Assembly (NCBI RefSeq): GCF_902362185.1
Contig: NC_044497.1
Coordinates: 15,258,001-15,322,000, forward strand
Reading direction: 5' to 3'
Source of the DNA: Chanos chanos
Taxonomy: Eukaryota > Chordata > Actinopteri > Gonorynchiformes > Chanidae
Length of the DNA: 64,000 bases
In this document: one piece after another, positions 11,693-24,329 of the stretch
Layout: the number at the start of each line of letters is the position of its first letter
How positions within the stretch are numbered: position 1 is the stretch's first letter
Translations under genes and position numbers: made by a program
Notes under the pieces: model-generated
Seen by the model: the letters and a program-made list of their open reading frames with translations, nothing else
The model's database searches: none
Told to the model about the DNA's origin: nothing

Positions 11693-14600
11693 GGGGTTGG
11701 ACAAAATAACGGTATTTAAAGACCTATAAATTTGCTGACGTTTAGACGATAACACGATTCTCAGTGATATGTAAATCTTATGTATATGCACTGCAGACCT
11801 CCTGTGCTTTATGTATTACTCAAGATTTTTCTTTCTGCAGAGGTCCGCGTATTAGTACAAGTCAAAATGTGTGACCTTTCAGACTTCCAAAAAGGGCAAA
11901 TGGCTGGCGCTTCAGTAACAAAAAGTCATGATGGCATACAAAAAACCAGGGAAAACTAGTTCTGGCAAGCGTAACTCTGGACGGAAGCCAAAACTCTGTG
12001 AACGTGACCGCAGAGCACTAAAACACATCATGTCAAAAAATCACAGGACCACAGCTACTAAAGTGACTGCATAGCTAAACCAATATCTTGCTAACCTAGT
12101 ATCAACCAAAACGGTTCGCTGAGAGTTCAATGCAGCTGAATACCATGGAAGGGCTGAAATTGCCAAACCTTTTCTTTCTCCCATCAATATTCGAAAAGCG
12201 CCTAAAATGGTGCAAAGACCATCAGAAGTGGACAATGGACCAGTGGAAGAATGTCATCTTCTCTAACGATTCATCCTTCACGCTTTTTCCTTGTTCAGGA
12301 CTAATTTATGTATGGAGGAAGTCAAAAGAAGCCCTTGATTCTGAATACCTGACCCCAACCATTTAGCATGGAGGCAGTTCTGTGATGGTTTGGGCTGCAA
12401 TATCGTGTAATTCTCTTGGTCCTTGGTTAGCACTGCATGGCAGGGTTACCGCTAAAGAGTATTTGTCAATTTTGGGTGACCGAACTCACCCAATGGTCCA
12501 AACACTCTTTCCAAAAGGTGGTGCCATCTTTCAAGATGATAATGGACAAATTCACACTGCTGGAATCATTAAAGACTGGAATGAAAGAGCACAACTGTGA
12601 AGTTGAACACTTGGATTGGCCACCACAACCACCAGATCTTAACATATTTGAAAATCTCTGGTATATTTTGGTGCCGCAAGTAAGGAGCCACTTCCCTCCA
12701 CCGTCATCTCTGAAAGAGCTGGAACAGTTTTTGTTTCAGGAATGGATTAAAATTCCCTCAGACACTGTCCAAAAGTTGTATGAATCTATTCCCCGACGTA
12801 TTGAAGCTGTTATTGCCGCCAAAGGAGGACCAACTCGATATTAAATAATAAACGTTATTTAACAAGGCGTTTCCATTATTTTGTCCAACATCTGTATATA
12901 TACACATGTACACACGCACACTCACATATAAATATATATACACACACACACACACACACATATGCATACACAATCAATATGTAATATTCTCATTAGTCAG
13001 TGGTCTGAATTAAACACCAGCCTACCTTTGATCCACCCGTGTTGCCGGACTTAATAATCACTTTTGTTTGAGGCGCCCTGTTCAGCAGTGCCAAAACAGC
13101 CTGGCGTATTTTTAATACTCGGTGGGCGTAGAAGGTCAGTGGATGAAAAACAAGATGTGCAAAGATGTCAAAAACGATGACAGTGTGTGGCCCGCCGGCT
13201 AAGTCATCAATCTGATTGCTTATGTAATGTAGATCTACAACTGGCATCTTTAGGAAACTCAGAGGTAGACCATGAGATCTCCACCGGATTATAATGTTAT
13301 TGTCCATGCTAACAGCCATACGAGGGCCAGTTTTACTGTTTTTGTGCATGTTGATTTGTTTCAAGGCTAGAAGAGATGAAAAGAGAAACATTAATCTTGA
13401 ATTAGAGCCATCAGGGCTCATCCTGCCTCTATACTGAGTTATTTACACCTGTACTTCATGTCAAGGTTAGCTGCATTAGAGGTGATCTTTATCGCCCTCA
13501 GAACTAATCGCACTGCACTGTACAATTTTGGTCACACTTGAACTGCGCTACAAGGTGACTCAGTTCCCAAGATAGAAGTAAAGAATCAGACTGAGCCACC
13601 CATAATTGTTCATTGTTTCATGAAGACAGAAAGAACAAAGCAAATTTTGAGAAGTTGTTAGTAAGGTGTGGTGATGTTCAATTGTGATGATACCCTTTTG
13701 CCACTGCTACATATTGACATATACCTAAGATTGATGATCCAAATTTGTGAACAGCTGTTTGGAAATTAGGTTATTATACTGTCTTGATATCAGTGAGAGT
13801 AAATTTCAGTTTGGCCCACAGACCCCAAAACACTCTTTCTCAAAATAAATAAGAATTTGAAAAATATAAATATATGCATGATTGTTCTTTTCCAATACAT
13901 ATGTTTGTGGGTGGAGCTGTAACAGCCATTAACATACAAGAGTATGCCACCATCAAAATACATCTCTATCCCCTAATATGGATGACCTCAGTGACAAGAC
14001 CTAGAAAGGAATTAATAAACATACCAATATTTGCAGTGGAAGGAAGAACATTCAAGATGCGATTATCTCCTTTAATGCCTTGGTTTGTCAGAGTCCTGTG
14101 CCAGAGAATAAAACAATTCATGTCAACTTCCACCTAGCACATAGTACTTATTTAGCTTACTTCATTAAGTTTCAAAACCTTCTCATTCTGACCTAGCTAA
14201 GAGTTCCTGCTCAAAAGAAGTCAGGGGATTTTTAAATCCACCCCTTTCGTGATACACCCATGCATCACAGGGAAGTGTCGGCGGTTTCTCACACTGCCAC
14301 TCGTCTCCTGTCCGTGGATCCCGATAATCGCAGCAGCAGTTTCCTGTCTTCCAGCCATCAGCTTGGCCCCATTTCAAATTACAGGACACAGTCTCTTTAA
14401 TCCTTGTTCCATTGGGTCCAGTGCCCTCAAAATGACCCCAGTAAAAATGTCGCACAACATCAGAATTCAGGTACTTTTTGAAGACTTGTATTGCCTCACT
14501 AGAATGGACCAAACGTACGGCAACTTGGGCTTTGCCCACCCATGGAAGAAGAAGACGTGCCAAATAGGACCCGTTCCGATGATCCAAAACTTCCCCAAAA

Positions 14601-17075
14601 ACACTGGCCTTGAACAAAATCCAAAAGATGATACTTCAGAATGACTAATGACTATGACAATGACTAATTGCAAAATGAAATGAAATGTGGATGAAATCAG
14701 CTACACACATATTGAGTCAGCAACATACACTTCCTCACAAGATGCTAGATCCTACTAATCAGCTTAACTGCACTCATAACGATAGATGCTGCAGTCACAG
14801 AAAAGAACATCATTTAATATTTATTTCAAAAGATATAAAACAAATATCTTTTCAAACTGCAAATGATCATGCACTGATATAAATATACAATGCATATGGA
14901 TAGTGCACATCTCTTATTCATGTGGAATCTCACTTTTCCATTTCTTTTGCTTCCACATCTGTAAAAGTTGGATTTTGACTGAATACATTCTACTTTTATT
15001 TTACATGAAACGGGTAAAGGATGGGATATTCCCACCTGAGCCTCCCAAAAAACATACTGCCACAGTCTAATACTCACACACGTTGTTCTGTAAATAGATC
15101 TTGTATTGATGGGGCACAGATCTACCTCACCAGATTAATGCTGTAGTACAAATACAATTACTGCAAAAGTTGTTTCCAAATTACTCATTCAAAAGTCTGG
15201 CATTAATTATATCAAATATTTTATGTTTTCTTTTGACTGACTGGTATGACTAGAACCACATTTCAAGGTATATGTAAGTCAGAGAACAAACCTTAAAAAA
15301 AAATCAAAGCAATATTTAGTCTCAATAAACATTCTGAATTTTTTAAATGTACCTTAAGCTTAGATGAATAAAGCTTTGTCAGAAAAAAGTCACCTCCATA
15401 TCGTTTTGCGGTATTATTATGGTCTTTTGCTACTATATGGACATACAATTCATCTCCCACTCTGTACTTCTCTTTCTGTCCCACGATGGAGAATGTGGAG
15501 CAAGCTGGGCATGTGGTCATGGCTATGTGTGTGATGGGCTGATCTGGAGTTGGCCAGTCCAGAGCCTTCAGCATTCTGGCCCATTCTTCAGGGCTGAATC
15601 CAGTGTCAGCAGTTTCAGAAGGTGTAGACTCAGTGCTTACGCATGTCCCATTGTGACCTACAGGTTTAGGGATGGGCAATTTTTTAATTTGGTTGCCTTC
15701 ACCAGCTGTGAAACACGCAACCTGCAATGGAAGATTACCAACAGCCTATCAAGTCATTTATCATAAAAAGGCATAGACCAGTACATCAAGACATTTCACT
15801 TCAAGCTGTCAGCAAATGAATTTGTATGTGGATGACATTGGTATGAATTGTTTTACATTAAAAGTCCTGAGCAGAGAATTATTACTGTGATATCAATGAG
15901 ATATACTCTTTAATAAAAGAAACTATATTGCTTCAGATGTGTCATTGAGTTGTTGTAGCCATTATTATAACCTTTCAGAAAGTAAATACTATACAAACTG
16001 GTCTTTTTTTTTTCTCAGTCAATATACACAAGCAAGCTTCAATGTTGTTAGTTTCAATTATAGTGAGAGCAACTGTTCTCTTCATCAGGAATATTTTTTA
16101 AAAATGTATTTTCTTATTTACTTATTTTACTGATGATGTGGGATTCCAAGGTGTCAGTACACAAATAAAAAGGTCTGAATGAGTATTTTTCAGCAGGTGA
16201 TTAGTCTGATATGTAGCCAGTGCTGGCATAGTTATTTTCACAGTCAACTGATTAAAGTGTACTACTGAAAAATCTAATTGCCCTGTTAAGTCTGTAACAT
16301 GTAGCATCATGCATGATACCGGATGTTTTTAGCCTTGAACTGAAGATGAAAGTTTACTGAACACTTACAATGTGGCTTAAAATCTGCATTTAAAATACTC
16401 AAATGTTATTGGAGCATACCATTCAGACTGTATATTTTGCAGTAAACACATCAAATCATATTATGTCACAAACTACACAGACTGCACCAAATGATAACTA
16501 TATATTAACGTTAATATAACAATATCGGAACAATTTTGTCTGTATTGTGGAAACATCAACTCACCAAAAACAACATGGTCCCACAGGATGCGAGTATAAA
16601 AACAAACCGTAGGAGCCGTCCTTGCTTAGTGACTATGACAATTTATAAAGAAACAAAATTAAAACCAAACAAAAAAACAAAAAAGAAAACCAAAAAAGGT
16701 TTTATTTAGTTTTTCGTTTAGTTCTGTGACAAGAAAAGTGAAGCTGTGTTTTGCTTATAGTTAGAACAAAACTAAAATTTGTGTTTCTGTATTTTGTGTT
16801 TTCACACGGAATTTCTTGTGCTTGAGGATAATATACAGTGGAATTATAACACGTAAATCCATACAGTGTTAATACAATACAGAAACAATTGTTAAATCTG
16901 TATCTTGGTAATGTGAACATCAGTCTCAGACTTAGAAGCATCGTTTTCATACTACGTAAATTGTGAAACATTGCTACGAAATCCCAAACGTTATGCTATG
17001 TTGTAAATATGCAGTCTACGTACCTAGAAAATATCCATTTTTGTTTTTATTGTTTTGAAAACCGCACAAGTCCAT
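11370..17075 (-). CDS. NXPE-like protein lacking the GDS exon
   Basis: Coding exons, 5' to 3' on the minus strand: 17075-17024, 16632-16565, 15721-15353, 14608-14193, 14095-14025, 13366-13026 and 11564-11370. All have GT-AG junctions and compatible phases, and they predict 503 aa. Residues 1-40 carry a short basic N-terminus and a membrane segment (RLLRFVFILASCGTMLFL), fitting a type II membrane protein of the secretory pathway. The neurexophilin-like region follows (ARMLKALDWPTPDQPITH, then DHRNGSY), then the C-terminal esterase-like part (DLHYISNQIDDLAGGPHTVI and FQMTSCHY..NIHPP). Compared with the paralogue at 35205-40384, the 204-nt exon with the GDST motif is missing between 14025 and 13366. 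That exon is phase 1-1, so the frame survives. A Tc1 element sits in the last intron. Human NXPE1 is linked to sialic-acid O-acetylation. Without the GDS serine this copy is probably not catalytic. Confidence 0.82.
11660..11688. repeat. CA microsatellite
   Basis: A CA dinucleotide tract of about 12 repeats abuts the left end of the Tc1 element. A second CA/TA-rich tract lies just beyond its right end (about 12896-12962). Confidence 0.95.
11691..12894 (+). mobile_element. Tc1-like DNA transposon (DD34E), decayed
   Basis: The 1204-bp element starts CAGGGGTTGGACAAAATAA and ends with the matching inverted repeat TTATTTTGTCCAACATCTG. It is flanked by TA on both sides (11689-11690 and 12895-12896), the standard Tc1/mariner target duplication. 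Plus-strand frames give transposase pieces: an N-terminal HTH region (SDFQKGQMAGAS), FSNDSSF and FQDDNGQIHTA with the two Asp positions, and PDLNIFENLW with the Glu. Several stops and frameshifts separate these pieces, so it is inactive. It lies in the last intron of the NXPE-like gene at 11370-17075, antisense to it. Confidence 0.93.
12130..12844 (+). pseudogene. Tc1 transposase remnants
   Basis: Three overlapping frames (12130-12366, 12382-12600, 12437-12844) cover the catalytic domain. Visible motifs are FSNDSSF, MVWAAIS, FQDDNGQIHTA and WPPQPPDLNIFENLW. The last two match the family's QDNDPKHTA and SPDLNPIENLW motifs with substitutions. Stops fall between the pieces. No intact transposase can be translated. 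Confidence 0.9.
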
Positions 17076-18374
17076 AGCGTCGCTTGAAAGACGAGGTGTA
17101 GCCTTCAAGCGATGAAAAGATTATGTGTTAAAACTGGTCTGGTGCAGCAAACGCATCAAACCAACGTTTAACAGACGAAAAAGAATAATTTCCTTCAACT
17201 CCAGCTGCTTTGTCCACACTCACACCTACAACAGCACAGCAGGCTATTAAATGCCTCCCACTTTCCTCTTGAAAGGTGTAAGATTATGAAAGTATTCGGA
17301 TAAGAAAACGCGTGGATATAGCCTAATATCCTGCGCAACTAACCTTGTTTGCCAGATAAAACGAAAAAACAAGAAAAAAGAAAACTGCATGCACTTTAGT
17401 CTGTTTACTCATATCAAGGATTTGTTTGAACTGCACCTGTTTCGATACTCGAAAGGGTATGATTGTTTAAAGATAATGTTTTATACATTTTACAAAATAA
17501 AATTGAAATATTTATTCATTTATAATAAATATTATAATATTATAAACTAAAAAGAAATATCATAATACCATATTATATATAGTATGGGTAAACAGGTTAC
17601 AGACTACAGGATGTGGCATTTTGGTGGAACATTATGGGAGTGTTTTGAAGACAGCATTGCATAAATCAAGTCCAGATGTCATTTAAATTGAATTTTGTTT
17701 TTGTTAATCTTGTTTTTCCAGAACCTTGTTTTTGTGTTGTTATGGCATTGTCCTCTCTTCACGTATTTGCCCTAAATAACCTTTACACTACTTGTCCTTT
17801 ATGAGTGCACCTACCACATAATGTGTGGGCTGTCCGCGCATTCATCACTCATGTCCACGCCTTCACATGTGAGTGACACTCCTTCTACTCAAGGACTATC
17901 TCCTACTTGCAAATATTTATAGGATTATTATTTGAATTACTTCAGTAACTAACCACACCTGACAATGCAAAATAGCCATAAGCACAATGTTTAAATATGT
18001 AAGGTGAATTTCACAGTTATGGTAATACTACATAGGCACAGATGGAGTAGGTATGTACACAGAGCAGTAGCAACAAAGTGTCAAAACCGTTAAAAATGAA
18101 CAATAAATTGATAACATCAACAGTCCTCAAGAAAGGTGATGCAACCCCGTCATTGGCCAACCAGGAGGCTAGCCAGCGCTACAGTGGAGAGTTTCATGTC
18201 ATAGATCTGCTCCGTGTAAGTGATAGATAAAACCACAGCTGACTGATGTTGTGCTTACTTTTGTACTGACATTCATTAAAACCAAAGAAGAATGTTTGGC
18301 TTTGCGATGCCAGCTAACTTCCAGAAACTCTCACCAAATTAAGCTTGTATTGTGACAGAGGCCTCAGAGCATGC
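17076..18374. other. NXPE 5' flank, AT-rich
   Basis: This is the stretch upstream of the ATG at 17075. It should contain the 5' UTR and promoter, but I can assign no TATA box or transcription start. From about 17740 to 18370 it is similar to 3060-3715 and to pieces at 960-1020 and 41760-41810, marking it as part of the duplicated unit. Confidence 0.5.
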
Positions 18375-18418
18375 CGCAACAGATCTGTCAACCCTCCTGT
18401 TTTTTCCAGGTTTCTCCT
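18375..18418. repeat. Older repeat, left piece, split by Harbinger
   Basis: The stretch CTGTCAACCCTCCTG just before the Harbinger end recurs at about 22202 (CTGTCAACCCTCCCG). There it leads into the repeat block that also begins again at 21573. I infer one older element interrupted by the Harbinger and L2 pieces. It resembles some fish hAT-type repeats, but I cannot classify it firmly. Confidence 0.45.
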
Positions 18419-21311
18419 GGGGGTTATTCCAGAAAGCAGGTTTAACAAACTCTGAGTCTAATCCTTAACTCTGAGTTGATGAACCCTGAGTTGGGAAACT
18501 CAGAGTTTTCAGTTCCAGAAAAGCTGATCTGAGTTAGTTCAATCAACTCTGAGCATGTTAACTCTGAGTTAAGCGCGTGCATGACAATTATAAAAAGCTA
18601 TCATCAATGGAGCTCCGATACTATAATTCACCATGGCAACCGGCAAAAACAAAAGTTGTTTTACTTCACCCCGCTGCAGTTAGAAATTCTGATACGTGTT
18701 TATGGCGAGTATGAGCACATTTTCAAAAAAAAAAAGGGGGGGGGGGGGGGGAGGGTAACACAACTGCATCGACAAAGGTGAGACAATTGGCGTGGGAGAA
18801 AATTGCTGCCCAAGTCGATGCCTAAGTTTGAATGCAGTAGTCTATTCATTTAACATTTAACCACACTTTCTTTTAATATTACAGGTGGAATTGGTGTAAC
18901 TGAATAATAATACAGGTGTAATTGAATAAAATTCTATTTTATTTTAGGTGTAATCCCATAGGCACAAAGTGAAATATAAAAACATAGTTCAAACAGCTAA
19001 GGCACATTTTGCTTAGGCCTATAGGCTCACGATTGTACCTCATTTTGGTTTTTATCATATTTGACATATTAAACAAAGTAAATGTCATTCAGTGGCTATT
19101 TTAACTTGGAGTAGTTTAACCCCCAACAGAATGCTGTTTTAAGTCACACAAATGTCCTCTCGCCCAATATCCTGCTGAGCAGATTAACATTTGGGTTGTA
19201 AGCACTCAGTACACCAGAGATTTTGCCAAATATAGCAGTTTAAAGTATACTGCAAGAATGCTCTTCTGCATCACAGGATGATGATGAGGACACGTTGTCT
19301 GCTGCCACAGAGAGTGATTCAGAAAGGCCTACAGTGGTATACATCTTAATATTATGTATGGTAGCTAATGATATTTCTCTCCCTATTAAAATGTTTTTAC
19401 ATTCTTGTGTGGAATTTTGAGTTTAAAACGCACATTGAAGGGATGACACGTTCTTATCCTTTTTAACAGAGCATGACTGGGCATTACCAGGAGGAGGTTC
19501 CATCAACCTCCACAGCACAGATAAACACAGTGATATGTTCAGTAAATGCCAGGTTAATTCTGCATGTAGAACTATAGAATTTAATGTCATCCTTATGTTT
19601 TCCCAGTTACCAGTAAAGGAGTTGTATAAAATGCATCTCCTGAGGAAAATGGCTAAAACTGACTTAGAAATGGTGTACTTGGAATGGCAGATTAGAAAGG
19701 CCGATCTTGAAATTGAATTTCTGGAACACCGTTTAGAGGTGGGTGCACGGCTGTGGGGTTACCTGTATGAATGTAATGCTATGGTGTTAAGAATAACTTT
19801 ATTCTAACAATCATTTCAGCTGCAACCCCAGTGGAAGGTGCACCCGGCAACGAGTCAGGATGGAATATAAAGAATATTTTATCAAGTGGTGTAAATTAAT
19901 AGTTCTTATCATTAATACAGAATACAGATGTGGTGTGTAGCCTACACTTATAATAGCCTATTCATGTGTTCACAGCAAACAGAAAAAAGGCAGAGATACT
20001 GAAAACTGGTGGAGGGCCACCTCCTGCTACATTTTCACAGGGAGAGGAGTTGGCAATGACGAACAATAGAGGAAGGCCCATAATGGAGGGGATCAAGGGG
20101 ACAGTCAGTTCTGACCCCGCTGGCAGCTCAGTGTCCACCCTTTATGCACAGGGTACTATCATATCAATTGTTTTGACTGCCCAGTTTAAAATAACTTTAT
20201 GTACTTCACATGCCTGTCTTATGTACAGTTTAGGGGGATACTATTGATCTGCTCCAGCCACCAGCACACCCCTCATCTGACTCTCAGGTAGAGGTAAGTG
20301 TGGGAATAATTGAGGAGTTCTGTGGATTTATCAATGCTGACATGTTGATACAACTTAAAAGCTTTTCTCTTTATCTTTCTTTTTTGAGGAGGACTTGGAC
20401 GAGGACACAATGTCAACCATGTCTGACACACACATCCAGGCTGACCCATTTCATCACTTGTACTTTTATGTCTATTAAACAGTAACTAACATAGGCTAAT
20501 ACTAGGCTATGTATGGCAAATTGTCATGAGCTGATATTTCCAGTCATACATGTATTGAATGAGAATGAACCTTCAACCATCAACCACTCTCCCCACCCAT
20601 GGCTACCTCTTCTCAGAGAACCCAAAGGGTGGCTTTTCCTTTGGTATTAAAAGGACCATTCATACTGACCATATTTGGCACTAATGATGCTGATTCCTGC
20701 ATGCCATGTTCGTTCTCTCAATGTGTTTTGCTGTGCAGGCTCTATCTGACAATGTGCGGTTGCTCTTTAAGCATATGCTTGAGCTCGACTGCCAGAAAAA
20801 AATGCTACAAAAAGAAAAAAACCCTTTGATCAGTATGTCTCTACAATCTGTAACTTTTTTTTCTTTTAATTTTTAGGAAAGGGGGAATGTCAAGAAATAA
20901 ATACATAAATCAAAAAAGGAATAATTTCATGTGTCTTTTATTGGTTGAAAAATTGACTTGTGATGTCCTCTCTAACAGCTCTTCTTGTTGGGTGATCCAG
21001 TGTCACTGGGTCCACTATATCTGGTGGCATCGGCGGTTGGCATGGTGCTGTTTCTTTTCTAATAGTGGCAATGTTATGGAGCACCACACATGCTGCCACC
21101 ACTTCACATGCCCGCTGCGGACACACCCGCAAGCCTTGCATGCAAGCAAAGTGTGGTTTGATAACCCCAAATGTCATCTCTATCCTGGCCCTTGTGTTAC
21201 TGTGAGCTATGCTATATTTTATTTGTGCCCTTGTTTGTGGGTCAGGATAGGGGATCATCAGGTAATGCAGACACAGGTAGTCCCTGCCCCCAAAGCAGCA
21301 GGCCATCAGAA
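18419..21311 (+). mobile_element. PIF/Harbinger transposon with Myb-like gene and partial transposase, rearranged
   Basis: The left terminal repeat GGGGGTTATTCCAGAAAGCA is followed by an arm rich in AACTCTGAGTT, shared with the MITE at 41855-42351. Plus-strand pieces of the Harbinger Myb/SANT-like partner protein are visible: LQLEILIRVYGEYEHIF near 18680, a coiled segment LPVKELYKMHLL...LEIEFLEHRL at 19605-19737, a middle segment KTGGGPPPATFSQGEELA at about 20002-20060, and a C-terminal LLFKHMLELDCQKKM near 20760. The acidic EDT segment occurs twice (about 19288 and 20396), and the middle segment lies after one C-terminal segment, so the gene is scrambled or a composite of two copies. The transposase is on the minus strand at 20938-21306. 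The right terminal repeat is missing. A run of 16 G lies near 18735. Confidence 0.8.
20938..21306 (-). pseudogene. Harbinger transposase, C-terminal DDE half
   Basis: The 122-residue frame contains GGRDYLCLHYLMIPYPDP, then TRARIEMTFGVIKPHF and CEVVAACVVLHNIA. These match the C-terminal part of HARBI1-type transposases, including the catalytic Glu in RIEMTFG. The N-terminal half and the first catalytic Asp are lost where L2 sequence begins at about 21312. The frame runs antisense to the Myb-like pieces, as in other Harbinger elements. Confidence 0.85.
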
Positions 21312-21572
21312 GATGGCAAGAGATTCCGCAGTCCTGATTGAGTGAGGAAGGTCATTTTACCACAGTGGAACAATGGCCGAGAAGAGGTGTGGTCGAGAGG
21401 AACGGCTGCCAGGTTCCTGAAGTGAGGGGACCACCAGCTGGCCGGAGGTGGTTGAGCGGAGAGCTCTGCCTGTGATGTAAGGAGTTATCAGAGACTGAAG
21501 GTAGGATGGGGCGGAGCATCTTGTGGCTTGGTAAGCCAGGACCAGTGTCTTGAACTGGATGTTGTGTATTAT
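21312..21572 (-). mobile_element. L2-like LINE fragment (RT C-terminus)
   Basis: The minus strand reads FKTLVLAYQATRCSAPSYL, then ALRSTTSGQLVVPSLQEPGS and RPHLFSAIVPLW. These are the post-RT C-terminal motifs of L2-type fish LINEs, with only minor breaks. Both ends are truncated. It abuts the broken transposase on the left and the older repeat on the right. Confidence 0.75.
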
Positions 21573-23030
21573 TATTTTCCCGTGACGTTATTTCCCCTTT
21601 CGTAACGTTAGGCCTTGTAGCAATGACGTAATCAGAATTTTTTTTTCAGACGGACCTCGGCAAAAGTGAGCTGGCACGACTTTCATTCAGGGTCCATCAG
21701 TAGCCTACACATTCTTTATAACTCACTGCTGCATCGAATGACAGGTCGCATAAGAAATGCATTTGCTGGAAAGAGGTGATTAGCATCTGCTAAAATGATA
21801 CTGGTTGGTGGAAACAGGTTTAGTCACATCAACAAGGGGTTTGTTGCGAAGCATCGTTCGATTAGAGAAAAAAAAATAATGCCATGTCCGAAAGAGTATT
21901 TAGTGGGGAGCTAAAGGAATGGTACAGAAAATAGAATGGCAGGGTAGAACAGTGCTGTTTGTTCTTTACTGTCGTGTAAAATCAACTACACCGGTCAGGC
22001 TCCATAGGCAGATTTAGGCATGGGTGACATGGGCAGCAGCGCAGGGCGGCATCTTGTCGGGAGCGGAACGGCCGCACGCAGAAAAGAAAAAAAAATCCGG
22101 AATGGTGACATTTGCGAGATCGCTTTTTATTTTATCGCTCATTTTATCATGTCACAGTGTTGGTCAATCAACCTTGTCGGAGTGGGCGCCCTGATTCAGA
22201 CCTGTCAACCCTCCCGTTCTTCCTGCTTCTCCCGTATTGTGGTCGTCTCTCCTGCAGTCCTCCCGTTTTAATATTTTCCCGTGAATCGCCCGTATTTCAT
22301 AACGTTAGGACTTGTAGCGATTACGTAGTCAGAAATTTATTTTCGGACGGACCTCGGCAAACGAGAGCTGGCACGACTTTCACTCACGGTCCATCATTAG
22401 CCTACACATTCTTTATAACCCACTGCTTCACCGAATGACAGGTCAGACACCCCAAATCAAGCCCGTCCAATCTTCCGTTCTTTGTTTGCCCTGAAACGGA
22501 ATATGTAGTAACCCACAAAACACTGCCACACTTTTATTCATGTAGCCTACATGTCAGATCAAATATAATATGATGAGATAGGCCTACCTGAACATTGATG
22601 CTGTGAAATGACTTCCTATTCACATAATCCCCCCCATGTTATCCCAGGGGTGCTCTAATGGGGATATGCGCACAGTGAATCGCACCAATCACCCTCGGGA
22701 TTCCGTTTTAATATTCTCCTGTCAATCTCCCCCCTTTTTTTAGGCTTTCATAACGTTAGGCCTTGTAGCAGTGACGTAGTCAGAAATTTATTTTCGGACG
22801 GACCTCGGCAAAAGTGAGCTGGCACGACTTTCACTCACGGTCCATCAGTAGCCTACACATTCTTTATAACCCACTGCTTCACCGAATGACAGGTCAGACA
22901 CCCCAAATCTCAACTGTAGCATACTTAATAAACAAGCCTGTCCAATCTTCCGTTCTTTGCTTGCCCTGAAACGGAATATGTAGTAACCCACAAAACACTG
23001 CCACACTTTTATTCATCAAGCACACTTTAA
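21573..23030. repeat. Older unclassified repeat with three local copies
   Basis: A segment beginning with AACGTTAGG and containing GACGGACCTCGGCAAA and GAGCTGGCACGACTTTCA occurs three times (about 21602-21755, 22299-22555 and 22752-23017). The second and third copies share a longer tail (CTGAAACGGAATATGTAGTA). The spacing is irregular. No coding capacity is recognised. It may be the body of the element whose left piece is at 18375-18418. Confidence 0.6.
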
Positions 23031-23320
23031 CCAGAAGTGGCGTTAAACGCATGGGGTGTCTAGCAGAGTCTATCGATTCGCACTACCTTATCGAAAAACT
23101 CTACCTTATGGGTTTCCATTTCCAGCTGTGTCTATCCCAAAAAGGTATGACTCTCAAAGTATTATGAAATCTTTATTTATGTTTTTTTTTCAAACAGGGG
23201 TAAGTGTACTGTGAGTATGGGGAGCATATTTTGATATTCTGTTATCTTTATTTAAGATTTTAGGTGTAACACCTTTCGATAGACCAATATCCCTTATCAA
23301 ATAATGCCTCCAGTACAGAA

Positions 23321-24118
23321 TCACTTTATATTACACCACTTCTCAGTCCATGTACCCTGTAAGAATATGGGGAGCATGTTTTGACATTTTACGATCTTTA
23401 TAAAGTTCGTTGATGAACATTTTTCGTCACAGTTTTCATCTACGAAATTAACACTGCCACCCAGTGCCTGTTTTAACTCCTCCCTGAACTCTGCGTAGCA
23501 GTCTTCCTTCTTCAACTTCCACCATTTGAAACTTGGTTCTGCTTTCATTTTCTTCCTCCTCTTGATCTCCAAAGTCATCCTACAGACCACCATCTGATTC
23601 TGCCTTGCTATGTTCTCCCCTGTCACCTCCTTGTAGTCCCCAATCTCTTTCAGATAGAGCCTCCTGCATAGGATGTAGTCCACCTGTGTGCACCGTCCTC
23701 CACTCTTATACATCACCCTGTGCTCCTCCCTCTTCTTGAAATACATATTCGTCACAGCCATTTCCATCGTTTTCACCAAATCTGCCCATTGAAATCCGCT
23801 CCATTTTAAATTCCTACTCTCACTTCCACACCCCTACCCATCTTCCTCTCCCACTTCCTCCAGATATGCCTTCCCCCTCCCCTTCTCCCCACGGTAACAT
23901 AGTTTCCACCAGCACCCTGCTGGTCAACAGTACCACTGGCCACCGTTGGTAACTCGGGCCTTGACCGATCCGGTATGGAAATCTGATTTATGATCCGCAT
24001 TTGATTTGGCCTATGTTTTAAGCTGGATGCCCTTCCTGACGCAACCCTCCCCATTTATCTGGGCTTGGGACCACCACTGAGAATGCACTGGCTCTGTGCA
24101 TCCCAGTGGCTGGGTTTA
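23321..24118 (-). mobile_element. RTE-like LINE, endonuclease fragment and 5' region
   Basis: The minus frame 23321-23779 encodes the end of an endonuclease domain (TNMYFKKREEHRVMYKSGGR, TQVDYILCRR, NQMVVCRMTLE, KWWKLKKEDC). This pattern is frequent in fish RTE-type elements annotated as craniofacial-development-protein-2-like. The sequence 23806-24118 is the usual accompanying leader (TGGATGCCCTTCCTGACGCA on the plus strand). The two pieces are joined with a large deletion, and the RT is absent. Confidence 0.7.
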
Positions 24119-24329
24119 TTTATTTATTTATATTATTATTTATTTTTTTTATTACTAACAAAAAGATAATATACAAACATCCAGGTAAACAATAGCAGCA
24201 CTTATAGATCAAATTTAAATGACACAGATGCATATGAGAAACATAAAAGGAAATTATTAAAAGACAACTACATAATAAAAAAACAGAAGTACACATATAA
24301 ACAAATATAAACATAGTCAGGGAAAAAAA

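Noticed and set aside
20887-21345. Plus-strand 152-residue open frame
   Set aside because: It is the shadow of the Harbinger transposase fragment on the minus strand.
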